64,000 bases of DNA, taken from assembly GCA_040901795.1 (NCBI GenBank), contig JBBDYH010000080.1, forward strand, positions 1 to 64,000. The letters run 5' to 3'. How positions within the stretch are numbered: the first letter of the stretch is position 1; every line of letters begins with the position of its first letter. Shown here one piece after another: positions 18,505 to 28,333 of the stretch. The position numbers and the translations under genes were made by a program. The notes beneath the pieces are model-generated. The model was not told the DNA's origin. It worked only from the letters and a program-made list of their open reading frames with translations, and searched no databases. This DNA comes from JBBDYH01 sp040901795. Lineage in GTDB: Bacteria > Planctomycetota > Planctomycetia > Pirellulales > JALHPA01.

Positions 18505-19767
18505 CTAAAGAGGTACGACGCGCCATTCGCTGCGCGCGATGCAGTATCCGCGTGTAAAACCACGACCATCGTGAAACGGATCCCCTTCACTTATATGTAG
18601 AAGAAGGGCACGATCGAGTGAATCGGCAGAAACACCGCTCCCTGAGACGGCTACTTTGATCCAATAGTCTCCGGGCGGCAGTGGAAGCCGGGGAACATGA
18701 CAAACTACGCGGCAATGTCCCCGCACACCGGGGACAACACACGTTAGTGGGGTGTGAACAGTCAGTAGCCGCGTACCAGACAAGTCGTCGAACCCCACTC
18801 CAATAGTTGGGTGATTGTCGTGGTTGGGCAAGTCTAATTGGATACTCAAAAGGAGATCGTCACCAAGCTTTATAAACCGCGCCTCGCCGCTGTTCCTATC
18901 GACAAGCTGAACCGATCGAATTACTCCGTTCAACGGCGCATTGGAGCCATGGTGCGAGTTACGGTGTGTGGCGGCGAGTAGCGTTTCGCAGTACGTTCCG
19001 ACTACGTTGTGAATTGGACCGTGCGAAGCGATTCGACCGCGCTCCATGAGGATTCCGGATTCACAAAGTGACTCTATTGCCGCCATATTATGGCTCACGA
19101 AAAAGACGGTCCGTCCTGAGTTAGCGACGTCCCCCATTTTCCCCAAACACTTGCGCTGGAACTCCATATCACCGACCGCAAGCACCTCGTCGACTATGAT
19201 AATTTCGGGCTCCAGATGCGCCGCGACGGCGAAGGCGAGACGAACTTGCATCCCGCTGGAGAATCGCTTGACAGGAGTGTCGAGAAAGCGCTCGACGCCT
19301 GAGAAATCCACAATCTCGTCGAACTTTCGCTGGATCTCACGGCGGCTCATGCCGAGGATGCTGCCGTTCATAAAGATGTTTTCGCGGCCGGTCAGCTCCG
19401 GGTGAAAGCCGGTGCCGACCTCCAGGAGGCTTCCCACGCGGCCATTGATTGTTACTCGGCCCGTGGTGGGCTTGGTGATCCGCGAGAGGATCTTCAGTAG
19501 CGTGCTTTTGCCCGCGCCGTTGCGGCCGATGATCCCCACTACCTCGCCCGGCTGAACTTCGAAATTGACGTCACTGAGGGCCCAAAAGGTCTCCGAGGTA
19601 GGATCGGGGAGCGAGGATTGAGGATCGAGGCGCCGACGGAGGCGGTTGAGCGGGCGGGCGGCGGCCGACGTCAGGCTTTCGCGCAGCGTCTTGTATCCGC
19701 CGCGCGTCTGCTGGTGCTGCACGCGGTACGACTTCCCCAGGTTTTCAACGACAATCGCAGGAGGCAT
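18505..19767 (-). CDS. Polysaccharide ABC exporter ATP-binding protein (Wzt/TagH type)
   Basis: 420 aa. The nucleotide-binding domain has Walker A GRNGAGKST (81-89), the signature 'FSSGMQVRLAFAVAAHLEPE' and Walker B 'IIIVDEVLAVGD'. The family-specific 'FWALSDVNFEVQPGEVVGII' precedes Walker A. Residues 255-420 form an extra C-terminal domain of the Wzt-C type, which in characterised systems recognises a modified non-reducing end of the polysaccharide. With the permease just downstream it forms a complete exporter. The presence of Wzt-C, two methyltransferases and several acyltransferases suggests export of a capped chain. Confidence 0.92.
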   Translation of the reverse strand: MPPAIVVENLGKSYRVQHQQTRGGYKTLRESLTSAAARPLNRLRRRLDPQSSLPDPTSETFWALSDVNFEVQPGEVVGIIGRNGAGKSTLLKILSRITKPTTGRVTINGRVGSLLEVGTGFHPELTGRENIFMNGSILGMSRREIQRKFDEIVDFSGVERFLDTPVKRFSSGMQVRLAFAVAAHLEPEIIIVDEVLAVGDMEFQRKCLGKMGDVANSGRTVFFVSHNMAAIESLCESGILMERGRIASHGPIHNVVGTYCETLLAATHRNSHHGSNAPLNGVIRSVQLVDRNSGEARFIKLGDDLLLSIQLDLPNHDNHPTIGVGFDDLSGTRLLTVHTPLTCVVPGVRGHCRVVCHVPRLPLPPGDYWIKVAVSGSGVSADSLDRALLLHISEGDPFHDGRGFTRGYCIARSEWRVVPL

Positions 19768-19865
19768 GGGTCAGGGGTCAGGGGACAGTGAGTGATCAGT
19801 AATCGGTTATCAGTGGGTACGTAGAAGTTCAATTCACTCCGAACTCCGCACTCCGAACTCCGAAC
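19768..19865. repeat. Intergenic short-repeat stretch
   Basis: The spacer between the two ABC exporter genes holds GGGTCAGGGGTCAGGGG-type repeats, alternating AGTGATCAGTAATCGGTTATCAGTGG and several copies of CTCCGAACTCCG. A weaker version of the TAGTCAGTGGTAATTGG pattern occurs in the next spacer (20775-20845). It is non-coding and looks like a dispersed intergenic repeat. Confidence 0.55.
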
Positions 19866-20774
19866 TCAAATAATGTCCGCAAACGAGTCTTCGACGCGAC
19901 GGAAGTACAAACAACCCGCCACGAACATTGCGGCGACTGTGGCCGCCGAAACGCCGATCGCCGACCAGGGAAGCGGGTCGCCGAGGATGGCAGCGCGGAA
20001 GGCCGCGATCAGGCCGGTTAGCGGGTTTAGGGCCAGCACGGTGTCGATCCATCCTGCGCCGTTCGACTCGGGGCGCATATAGACCGTCGGCGTGGCGAAC
20101 ATCCAGATCTGTACCAGGAACGGAATCACGTAGCGAAAATCACGGTAGGCTACATTCAGTGCGGCCAACAGCGTCCCTACGCCCAGCGCGGCCAGTGCGA
20201 TGAGCGCGAAGAGCGGCAGGACGGCGAACAGTCCCGGACCCGGGGGGACGCCGTACCAGATCATCAGGCCGAGCATCAAGGTCATGGCACAGCAAAAGTC
20301 CACTACCGCTGCACCCACCGAGGCGAACGGGACCGCCAGCCGGGGGAAGTAAATCTTCGTAATCAGCCGCTCAGAGCCGACGACGCTGTTGCCCGCATTG
20401 GCGATAGCCGTGGCGAAGAATGTCCACGGCAAGAGGCCGGCATAGACAAAGAGCGGGTAAGGGATGTCGCCGGTCGGCACTCTAGCCATTCGGCCGAAGA
20501 AGATCGTGAACACGATCATCATCATCGCCGGCTGGAGGATTGCCCACGAGGCGCCCAACAGCGTCTGCTTGTAGCGGACCTTGACGTCGCGCCAGGTGAG
20601 AAACCCCAACAGCTCGCGGTACTGCCACAGCTCGCGGGCGTTGACAAGCTGCCAGCCGCGCGGCGGCTCGATCACCGTCTGCGGCGGACGCTCCACCACA
20701 ACCGCCGGTACGTGGCCGTTGGTTTCTGCCAGGCGAGCGGGAGTCAGCGAAGGTGCTTCTAGATCAATCGACAT
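19866..20774 (-). CDS. Polysaccharide ABC exporter permease (Wzm/TagG type, ABC-2 family)
   Basis: 302 aa with about six hydrophobic helices after a cytoplasmic N terminus. The ABC-2 hallmark is present: 'LWQYRELLGFLTWRDVKVRY' before the first helix and 'QTLLGASWAILQPAMMMIVF' across it. It pairs with the ATPase gene 98 bases downstream. Its role is to move the lipid-linked polysaccharide across the inner membrane. Confidence 0.92.
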   Translation of the reverse strand: MSIDLEAPSLTPARLAETNGHVPAVVVERPPQTVIEPPRGWQLVNARELWQYRELLGFLTWRDVKVRYKQTLLGASWAILQPAMMMIVFTIFFGRMARVPTGDIPYPLFVYAGLLPWTFFATAIANAGNSVVGSERLITKIYFPRLAVPFASVGAAVVDFCCAMTLMLGLMIWYGVPPGPGLFAVLPLFALIALAALGVGTLLAALNVAYRDFRYVIPFLVQIWMFATPTVYMRPESNGAGWIDTVLALNPLTGLIAAFRAAILGDPLPWSAIGVSAATVAAMFVAGCLYFRRVEDSFADII

Positions 20775-20845
20775 ATGAAGAGAAATCGGTAGTCAGTGGT
20801 AATTGGACAGAATTCGCACTTTGTCCGTCGTAGTTCATCCTTGCT

Positions 20846-22168
20846 TCACCCGCTCCAGCGTGCAAAGACACGTACGAACGCGTACGTCGCGGCCAAGAAA
20901 GCCACGCTGGCAAATGCGAGCCGACGCGCGAGCCGCTGGTCGAACTTCAATTCGGGAAGCGGCAAGTCGCCCTGCACCAGCCGCAGATACACCGCCGCCA
21001 AAGCGAGCACCAAATACGTCGGCACGATGTAGTTCCGAGACAACGTGAGCATCGCCCCTGCGTATCCAGCGATCGCGGCCAATAGATATGGCCGCAGCCG
21101 GGCAAGCGATGGCGGTAGGACGTCAATGTGTTGGCTGTTGCCGAGCCGGTATATGGCCCAGATGGGATAGGCGAACGCGGCCAGAAACAGGGTGCCACCA
21201 AATACTCCCAACTCGGTGTAGGCATGGACGAACGAGTTATGCGCCACGTGGCGTACTTCTTCGGCAAACTGGCCATGGCCGATGCCGAAGATGGGCTTGG
21301 AACGCAGGAGCTGGAGCCCTTCGCGCCAGAACTGGATGCGCGCCTGGCCGGTCCCTTCGGACATCGCGCCGGCGAACTCCGTCTGCCGCTCGCTGAAGAT
21401 CAGAAGCGCAAGCGGCAGCGCACAGGCGATCAATGGTACGGCCCTCTGCCAGCCAAACCGCGACTGAAAGAGGACTATTGAGCCGATCAGGAACGCCAGC
21501 AACCCGCCGCGCGAGTGCGTGAGCACGAGCGTATAGACGAAAAGCGCGATCGCCCCCAGCCACAGCGGCAGGTACGGCCGCCAGCGCGGTACTGCAAGTC
21601 CGTAGGCGGCGAGCGTCATCCCTAGGACCGTCAACATCGACAGGTCGTTCGGATCACCGAATATGCCTGTGGCGCGGATCCGCGGGATGACGATTGTCTC
21701 ACCGGTTTTAGGATCGACCGCATTCTGTTCTAACACGCTAAGGCCGGGGATATCGATGACCTGGTGATACTCCAAGACAGCGATTCCGCAGACCGCGCCT
21801 GTCAGAATGCACAACGAGAGCAGGAAGTTGCGCAATCGCGGCACAGTATCGACCACGGCAACCAAAAGCAGATAGTACAGCACTGTCTTGCCGAACTCCA
21901 TGCCCGCGTTTTTGGCGCCCGTCAGCCAGAACATGCCAAACAACATGGACAGGATTACGGCCACCCACACACCGACCACAAACAGGCTCACTGGCCGGCT
22001 TACAAGCGATTTCATCGAAAGCTGACCGATGATCCGCCGAAAGGTGAGGGTCAGGCAGACGAGGATTACGATTTCGTAGATCGGCACCGTCGCCAGGTCG
22101 GGAATGATCTCCGACGGCCGAATGAAGAGGACGGCGTTGAGGAGAATGAAAAACGCGAAATCCATCAA
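20846..22168 (-). CDS. O-antigen ligase/polymerase-like membrane protein (Wzy_C family)
   Basis: 440 aa with at least ten hydrophobic segments. 'VLTHSRGGLLAFLIGSIVLF' is the conserved H-S-R-G motif of the Wzy_C/WaaL periplasmic region, and 'FGIGHGQFAEEVRHVAHNSF' gives the second conserved motif with the H-N-S. The N terminus resembles the putative O-glycosylation ligase found near exosortases. It may polymerise repeat units or transfer the glycan to proteins. The presence of an ABC exporter favours a ligase-type function, but the sequence alone does not decide. Confidence 0.85.
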   Translation of the reverse strand: MMDFAFFILLNAVLFIRPSEIIPDLATVPIYEIVILVCLTLTFRRIIGQLSMKSLVSRPVSLFVVGVWVAVILSMLFGMFWLTGAKNAGMEFGKTVLYYLLLVAVVDTVPRLRNFLLSLCILTGAVCGIAVLEYHQVIDIPGLSVLEQNAVDPKTGETIVIPRIRATGIFGDPNDLSMLTVLGMTLAAYGLAVPRWRPYLPLWLGAIALFVYTLVLTHSRGGLLAFLIGSIVLFQSRFGWQRAVPLIACALPLALLIFSERQTEFAGAMSEGTGQARIQFWREGLQLLRSKPIFGIGHGQFAEEVRHVAHNSFVHAYTELGVFGGTLFLAAFAYPIWAIYRLGNSQHIDVLPPSLARLRPYLLAAIAGYAGAMLTLSRNYIVPTYLVLALAAVYLRLVQGDLPLPELKFDQRLARRLAFASVAFLAATYAFVRVFARWSG

Positions 22169-22244
22169 CGGTTACATCGTGGGAGGGAAAGCATACCGGT
22201 TGCTCGTCAATCCGTGACGATCGACCGGGCGTCGCCAAAGCCGG

Positions 22245-22979
22245 CTACTGCAGCGCCGGCTGAGGGCTGCGCTCGATGCGCGTGAGCCGGCGGAGGAAAC
22301 CAGATCGAATGCCAGCGAGCCGGAAGCACGTGCAAAGCAAAATTACGAAGTCCAGCCAGGCGCAGCCGGCGCGAATGTACTCCAAATCCAAAACCAACTT
22401 CCGGCGGACACTGTCTAGCTCGCTGTCCGCCGGGAGATTAAGCTGTGCTAAACCGGTGATGCCTGGCAGGACGCGCAGCCGCTCGGCATAGCCAGGAATT
22501 TCCTCGGCCAGTGCCTCGGTGAACTCGGGCCGCTCCGGACGGGGCCCGACTAAAGCCATTTCACCGTTGACCACATTGATAAGTTGGGGCAGCTCATCGA
22601 GATGCGTGTATCGCAGAAACCGTCCGAGCGGTGTGATGCGCGGATCGCGGTGCGTAACGGTCCAAACCGGGCCGGTGCGCGCTTCGGCGTCGATGCGCAT
22701 GCTGCGGATTTTATAAAGCGTAAACACCCGTCCGTTCTTGCCGACGCGCCGTTGCCGATAGACCGCCGGGCCGGGTGAAGTCAGCCGCACGGCCACAACG
22801 AGCATCAGAATTAGCGGTGCTGCCAGTATCAATAGTACTGCTGCCATAAGCCAGTGAATCACGCCGCGCCAGCGGAAATAAAACGGCACCGCAACCGGCT
22901 CAGGCATGGTGACAACCGCACGGAGCACTTCCTTTGCTGCCCTGCCAGGCGCCTTGCGGGAATGATATACAGTCGACAT
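22245..22979 (-). CDS. Initiating sugar transferase (bacterial sugar transferase family)
   Basis: 244 aa. One strong hydrophobic segment (residues 36-60) is followed by the catalytic core: 'SPGPAVYRQRRVGKNGRVF', 'LYKIRSMRIDAEARTGPVWT', 'RYTHLDELPQLINVVNGEMA' and 'LVGPRPERPEF'. These are the conserved blocks of PglC/WcaJ-type phosphoglycosyl transferases, which attach the first sugar-phosphate to undecaprenyl phosphate. The protein is short and lacks the multi-helix N-terminal half of WcaJ-type enzymes. It probably starts synthesis of the repeat unit. Confidence 0.92.
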   Translation of the reverse strand: MSTVYHSRKAPGRAAKEVLRAVVTMPEPVAVPFYFRWRGVIHWLMAAVLLILAAPLILMLVVAVRLTSPGPAVYRQRRVGKNGRVFTLYKIRSMRIDAEARTGPVWTVTHRDPRITPLGRFLRYTHLDELPQLINVVNGEMALVGPRPERPEFTEALAEEIPGYAERLRVLPGITGLAQLNLPADSELDSVRRKLVLDLEYIRAGCAWLDFVILLCTCFRLAGIRSGFLRRLTRIERSPQPALQ

Positions 22980-23075
22980 GTCGTCCTCAGGAGGTCAATA
23001 CCGAGTTTGGAACAGAGGAGAAAACTACCGGTAGTCCGTTACAACTTCTTAAGGCCGGTTGATGTATCGGGCGAT

Positions 23076-23747
23076 TTAAGAACCTTTTGCGATCTCACTC
23101 TTACCGGCATCCTCGGCAAGGCGAGGCAATAAATCGGAAAGGAAGTCTTTCACGGCAGAGCCGCTCGATTCCACGTTGCGCGAGGAGTCCGGCGAGGCCA
23201 CTTGGATCTTGTACAACACGGGCAACGGACCAAGCGCCACCCGGGGCGACTCCGGTGCCTCCCAGCTTTTTCCGTCGCGGCTCCAGGCGTAATAGACGTT
23301 GAGCTTGTCGCCTTCGAGCGTCTTCGCCCGGAGTAAGGTGGAGTAGAAGCGATCTGTTGTGGAAGCTGATAGGGAAACAGGCGTGGCGGCCTTTAGCAGC
23401 TCCCACTCTCGACTCGCCATGCAGATGTCAGGCGTGTGCGCCACGAGCGGACCCGCGGGCCCCACCAACACGACCAGACTGACCAATTCGCCCGTTTGGC
23501 TATGCATATAGGTGCGACTCACATGGCTTTCGCATTGGAGCATGCGCAATGTGGAATCCGGCAAGGGCTCCTCTTCGCGGAGATTCCAGGGACCAAAATG
23601 GCTCGGGATCGTCCCCAGCCGGGCGGCCGCCTGCTCGATGGCCTCAGCCTGGAGCTCCTGCCGCTGCCCAAGATAAACGGCTGGTCCCGCGGTTGCCGCC
23701 AGGATCGTCAGCAATGCGAAGTAAAAACTCCAACGATGGTATTTCAT
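23076..23747 (-). CDS. Exosortase-associated EpsI-family protein
   Basis: 223 aa with one N-terminal hydrophobic helix (residues 8-26) and an extracytoplasmic domain. Motifs fit the EpsI (DUF3485) group that accompanies exosortases: 'IPSHFGPWNLREEEPLPDS', the block 'VSLVVLVGPAGPLVAHTPDI' followed by CM, and 'VYYAWSRDGKSWEAPESPR'. In other systems this domain is often fused to the exosortase; here it is separate and lies in the same operon as the exosortase. Its biochemical role is not established. Confidence 0.8.
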   Translation of the reverse strand: MKYHRWSFYFALLTILAATAGPAVYLGQRQELQAEAIEQAAARLGTIPSHFGPWNLREEEPLPDSTLRMLQCESHVSRTYMHSQTGELVSLVVLVGPAGPLVAHTPDICMASREWELLKAATPVSLSASTTDRFYSTLLRAKTLEGDKLNVYYAWSRDGKSWEAPESPRVALGPLPVLYKIQVASPDSSRNVESSGSAVKDFLSDLLPRLAEDAGKSEIAKGS

Positions 23748-23770
23748 GCGAATTGCAAGAGGGAGCCTGT

Positions 23771-26700
23771 TTAGCGGATAGCAGCGGCGGAATCGGTCTC
23801 GGCAACGCCTAGCGCTTTGGTTAAGTCAACGATCTGCTGGCGTTCTTTCGGCGTGAGCAGCTCGGCCTCTAAATTGTTGGCCTTTGCCTTCGTGAATGCC
23901 TCGGCCGCGGCGACGTTGTTGCCGGCCCTTCGAGAGGCCAGCGCCAAATGAAACAGGAATCGCGGGTTATTGGGCGCCTGGGATAGCAAACCTCTGAGAA
24001 TGCGGCAGGCCTCCTCGGCCTTGTCGTTGTGGGCCAGGGCCAGAGCGTAGGTATCGCGTAGTTCGGCGAGGGGCCCCGAAATCCGCAGCGCCTCCTCGAT
24101 TTGCAAGAGACTCTCACGCGCGCCGTCGGATTGCTCCAGAAGCAGCATTGCGAAGTTATTGCGAGCAAAGGCGTTGCCTGGAACCAGAGTGATTACCCGC
24201 CGGTAGAGCCGAATGGCCTCCTGAACGTCGCCCTGCACATGCCGCAGGGTAGCAAACTCCAACAAGAGATTTGCGTTCTGAGTTTGTTGCTGCATGACTT
24301 CGTCAAGTCGTGCTTCAGCTGCAGCGAATCGGAGCCCATGGCTGGCGGCGATCGTCAGAACGTTACTCAGTAGTTGAATGTTGGGCTCAGTTGGAGAGCT
24401 CCCTTCGAACATTTCCAAGGCCAGGTGGACTGCCTCAGCGACACGTTGGTTCTTAATCAGCCAGAGAGCGAAAACTTGTCGTGCGCGATCGCTGGGGTGG
24501 TCTTGCAAGAAGGCCCGGAACCGAGCCTGCGCTTGATCTTTCAGATCGAGCTCGGCCAGCAAGCCGGCGACGCGGTTGATGACGGCCAGTTTCTGGGTGT
24601 CCCCCCCCGCGGTGGGGAGCGTCTCGGATTGATAACGATCGATTTCCAGCTCGATCTCCTCACTTGGTTTGCCCATGGCCTTCATCCATCTCGTCTTGAT
24701 CCGAACCGTCTGCCAAGCGTTGGGAGACGCCTCAGCAAGCTTGCTGATGGGGCCGGTTGCGTCGGAATGCGAGCCGTGTCGCAGGAGGAACTCCGCCAAA
24801 GCGGCCCAGTGCACCACACTGTTTGTCTCCTCCGCCAGTTGCTCCAGTTGGCGCCGAGCACCTGGCAGATCTCGATCCGCTTCGGCGATGACTGCCAACA
24901 GGTGCCGGTCAGTTGGATCCGCGGCCACCGACTCACGAATTAGACCTTCAAGTAACTGCCGAGCGGCGTGCAGGTTCTCTTTCCCGCCGCGCTGCATTAA
25001 CAGAACGGCCTCGAGTCGCTTGTCCGCGGTTTCGTCGCCGCCCGCACGCAATAGCTTGATCGCCTCGGCGAGCTCAGCATTGCCGCCCTCCGCAACCAGC
25101 AGCATGGCTAGGGCACGCCGGGCCATGCTCGACTTGGGATCCAGTTCGAGTAGCCGACGAAGCGCCTGGTGCGCCTTTTCGGGGGAATATGCCAAATAGA
25201 ACTGGGCAAGCCGCTCTTGCGTCGCAGAGTCGTTTGGCAATAACCTGACAGCTTGAAGAAACTTTTCTTCAGCCAGCGGGTATTCGCCGAGTAGCTGATG
25301 TGCCTGGCCGAGCGCTAACATCCGCTGCGGTTCGGATAATCGAGCCTTGGTCTGCAAACCCTCAAGCGCACGCTTTCCTACTTGTTTGTCGTTGATACGA
25401 GCGTGATACCACAACAGACCACCCCAGGCCCTGAAGTCCTCGGGCGCGATGGAGACTGCTTTTTCAAACGATGCCTTCGCCTCCGCAATCAAAGCCTGGC
25501 GTTGTGCGGCGTCTTCTTCCTTGTTGGCGGCGAGCACCAGCGTCTGGCCCAGCCAAATATGGGCCAACGGATCACGAGCCCGACGTGTTGCACCCGAGCG
25601 GGCGGCGCTGACTGCCTGTTGGAACTCGCCTTGTCGCAAGTGGACACGGGCGGATAGGGACTCAAGCACCGGAGATTCATAACCGATCTCCTGCAGCCGC
25701 GCTAAAAACGCGTCGGCTTCCGACCAGCGGTTGTTCGCGTAAAGCAGCGTGATGAGCCCTTCGAAGACCGTGACGCTGGTTGCGCCGGCTTCAATCGCCG
25801 CCTTATACGCCTCCGCCGCCGCCTCGACTTTTCCAAGTTGTTGTGCCAGCCGTCCTTTCAACTGCAGCGCCAGCGGCCATGCCGGACGCAAGCTCTGCAC
25901 CTCGCCGTGGAGTCGCAGGGCTTGCTGGAGCAGGTCTTGCTGGATGCCCGGGTCCTTGGCACTTTCTGCCTGGGCGATGAGCCGCATTCCGCGATAAAAC
26001 CGCCAGTGGGCTCCCTCCTTGCCCTCCAACTCCTCAAGTTTCGTTTCGTATTCTGCGAGCTTCTTATTTTCGTATTCTGCGAGCTTCTTATTATAGTCAG
26101 GGTTGGACAACGCGAGCTCGGCAAGGACTTCCCACGGCCATGGGTCTTCCGAATAGTCGTCCGCGAATGCCTTCAGTTGCTTTTCACCTTCGTCACTGTC
26201 GTGCTCGAGGGCGATCAGCGCAAGTTGGCGCCGCAAGTTGTACAACTCGGGTCCTTTCGAGACCTTAATCAACTCGTTCAGAAGCTGTTCGCATTCGTCG
26301 TACTTCTTTTGGCGGCGATACAATTCAATTTCCACCAGCCGTACGCTGGCGTCGTCCTTAGGCTTAAGGTTCTTCAGCCGCTCCAGACTTTCTACCGCCT
26401 GCTCGTTCTGGCCGAGTCGCTCGTAAAACAGGACCGCAAACGGCAAAACCTCGATCGGGTTGGACTCCGTCGCTGCCCCTAATTCCGCGATGGCTGCCGC
26501 GTGGTCTCCCTTGGCCTTAAGAACTTCTATCTTTAGCATTGCCACGGCCGGAGCATCGACCAGCAGTCGCTCCGCTTGTTGAAGCGGCTGATCAACCTGA
26601 GTCCAGTTGCGCTCAGTGCGTCTCATTTGGCGTTCGAGTTCCGCACGGGCCAGCAGCAGCCATCCCTGCGGTTGGGCATCTCGTGCGCTCAACGCCGCTT

Positions 26701-28294
26701 GAAAACCCGAAATCGCAAGATCGAGCCGCCCGCAGGCCCTCCAAGCTAACCCGGCGGCGACGTGCGCCGCGTAGTTCTCATCTTCGAGCGAGGCCTCTTG
26801 TTCGTAGGCGTTGGCAGCGAGTTCCCAATAGCGCAGCTCGTCGTAGACCTCTCCCAGCCGACGCCATCGCTTACTTCGTTCCCGTAGATCCGCTTCGAGG
26901 CGAAGCTCGCTTGACCGGGGCACGACCATCTGCCGAAGAATGGCGACCGCACGAAGCAGCTTCTTGCCGGCGATTGCAAGCTCCGCTTCAAGCATCGCAA
27001 TTTGATCACGCAACCGAGTGCGCTCCGTCACATTCAGAAGGGGGGCCAGACGCTCTTGAAGCGGCCTGACGGATTTGACAAGTAGGTCCTCGGCTTTGGC
27101 CAGGTCACGGCTTTGAATAGTCGCCTGAAGTTGCATTAACTGAAGCGTGATCTGGTCGGCTCCGAAGCGGGCCAATCCGTCTTCGCAGCTATCTTTCGCT
27201 TCAGTGGTCTTGTCCTGGCGCAACTGCAATTGGGCAAGGCCGGTGTAGGCCCGCGGGTCGGCATCCGGCAAGGCGATGGCCCGCTTGAAATGGGACTCGG
27301 CCTGTTCCCGGTTGTCTTTCACAAGAGCGTCGTTCGCCGCCGCCAGGACGACGTCATAATCGTCGGGCGCCGCCGTCAGCGCCGCTGCGAGCGCCGAATC
27401 CGCGTTGGGCAAGTCATGCTCCCGACGATACCGGTATAGCGCCAGATTGGCCTGCCCTGCATCGGAATGCGAAGTGGCCATACGGTCAACGACCTCATCT
27501 GCAAGCTTCGCGCGCTCGGCAGGTGTCAGGTCGACCATGCGGTCCCGATATACTCGCGCGATTAGCAACGTGAGATCGATGTCGTTCGGGTTGGCTGCCA
27601 ACGCGCTTTGTGCGGCCAACAACAGCTCGCCTGGCGACCAGTCGCGCCGCTCCGCGCTATCCTTAAAGCAGGCTTCGGCCAGAACTCGCAGAGCCCGTGG
27701 CGCGTCAGCGTTGGAGGCAAGCAGCTTGGGGCCCTCAAACCGATCTTGGTACCGCTTAAGGTCCTCGAGAACCTCGTTTCGCGGTAGATCGCTGCTGCCG
27801 CAAAGGACTCGCAAAGACTCCTGCCGGGCTTCGCGCGGCCGATCGAGCTCGAGCAGGATCTCTGCCAATCTCGTTCGCAGATCTTTCCGATCTGGGAAAT
27901 GAGTCAACGCCGTGTAGTAGTGCTCGGTAGCGCGCTGCTTGGCGCCGAATGTCGCTGCCGTCTTGTCATAGACTTGTGCCAGCAGAACTCTTGCCGACGC
28001 GTCGTCCGGGTGAAACTTAAGGTAGCGGAAGAGCGTATTGGCGGCCGATGCCAAATCTCCTTGGTCCTCAAGCTCCTGCGCCCGCTCAAAGAGGACGACC
28101 GCACTGCGCCGCACCTGGAACGCACGAATCGCGTAAACCGCCGGGCCGAGCACCACGAGCATGGCCACAGTCCACGTGAGCAGGCGCACGTTGAGCGTCC
28201 AATCACGCATGCGCGCTGCACGGCGCTGTAGAGGCCTGTGGAGTGCGGGCGGGGAGTTAATCCGCTTATTGATGTGAAGGTATTCCTTTGACAT
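23771..28294 (-). CDS. Giant TPR-repeat membrane-anchored protein (PrsT-like)
   Basis: 1507 aa. One hydrophobic segment (residues 38-55, 'LTWTVAMLVVLGPAVYAI') is followed by almost continuous tetratricopeptide repeats through the whole length, for example 'NTLFRYLKFHPDDASARVLL' near the start and 'LYRRVITLVPGNAFARNNFA' near the end. Large TPR proteins are regular members of exosortase/PEP-CTERM polysaccharide loci and are thought to scaffold assembly or export proteins. It lies between the Wzz-kinase and the EpsI-like gene, with short spacers on both sides. No enzymatic motif is seen. Confidence 0.85.
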   Translation of the reverse strand: MSKEYLHINKRINSPPALHRPLQRRAARMRDWTLNVRLLTWTVAMLVVLGPAVYAIRAFQVRRSAVVLFERAQELEDQGDLASAANTLFRYLKFHPDDASARVLLAQVYDKTAATFGAKQRATEHYYTALTHFPDRKDLRTRLAEILLELDRPREARQESLRVLCGSSDLPRNEVLEDLKRYQDRFEGPKLLASNADAPRALRVLAEACFKDSAERRDWSPGELLLAAQSALAANPNDIDLTLLIARVYRDRMVDLTPAERAKLADEVVDRMATSHSDAGQANLALYRYRREHDLPNADSALAAALTAAPDDYDVVLAAANDALVKDNREQAESHFKRAIALPDADPRAYTGLAQLQLRQDKTTEAKDSCEDGLARFGADQITLQLMQLQATIQSRDLAKAEDLLVKSVRPLQERLAPLLNVTERTRLRDQIAMLEAELAIAGKKLLRAVAILRQMVVPRSSELRLEADLRERSKRWRRLGEVYDELRYWELAANAYEQEASLEDENYAAHVAAGLAWRACGRLDLAISGFQAALSARDAQPQGWLLLARAELERQMRRTERNWTQVDQPLQQAERLLVDAPAVAMLKIEVLKAKGDHAAAIAELGAATESNPIEVLPFAVLFYERLGQNEQAVESLERLKNLKPKDDASVRLVEIELYRRQKKYDECEQLLNELIKVSKGPELYNLRRQLALIALEHDSDEGEKQLKAFADDYSEDPWPWEVLAELALSNPDYNKKLAEYENKKLAEYETKLEELEGKEGAHWRFYRGMRLIAQAESAKDPGIQQDLLQQALRLHGEVQSLRPAWPLALQLKGRLAQQLGKVEAAAEAYKAAIEAGATSVTVFEGLITLLYANNRWSEADAFLARLQEIGYESPVLESLSARVHLRQGEFQQAVSAARSGATRRARDPLAHIWLGQTLVLAANKEEDAAQRQALIAEAKASFEKAVSIAPEDFRAWGGLLWYHARINDKQVGKRALEGLQTKARLSEPQRMLALGQAHQLLGEYPLAEEKFLQAVRLLPNDSATQERLAQFYLAYSPEKAHQALRRLLELDPKSSMARRALAMLLVAEGGNAELAEAIKLLRAGGDETADKRLEAVLLMQRGGKENLHAARQLLEGLIRESVAADPTDRHLLAVIAEADRDLPGARRQLEQLAEETNSVVHWAALAEFLLRHGSHSDATGPISKLAEASPNAWQTVRIKTRWMKAMGKPSEEIELEIDRYQSETLPTAGGDTQKLAVINRVAGLLAELDLKDQAQARFRAFLQDHPSDRARQVFALWLIKNQRVAEAVHLALEMFEGSSPTEPNIQLLSNVLTIAASHGLRFAAAEARLDEVMQQQTQNANLLLEFATLRHVQGDVQEAIRLYRRVITLVPGNAFARNNFAMLLLEQSDGARESLLQIEEALRISGPLAELRDTYALALAHNDKAEEACRILRGLLSQAPNNPRFLFHLALASRRAGNNVAAAEAFTKAKANNLEAELLTPKERQQIVDLTKALGVAETDSAAAIR

Positions 28295-28333
28295 CCGAAA
28301 TCCTTACCGGAACAACGAAACGATCCGGAACGT

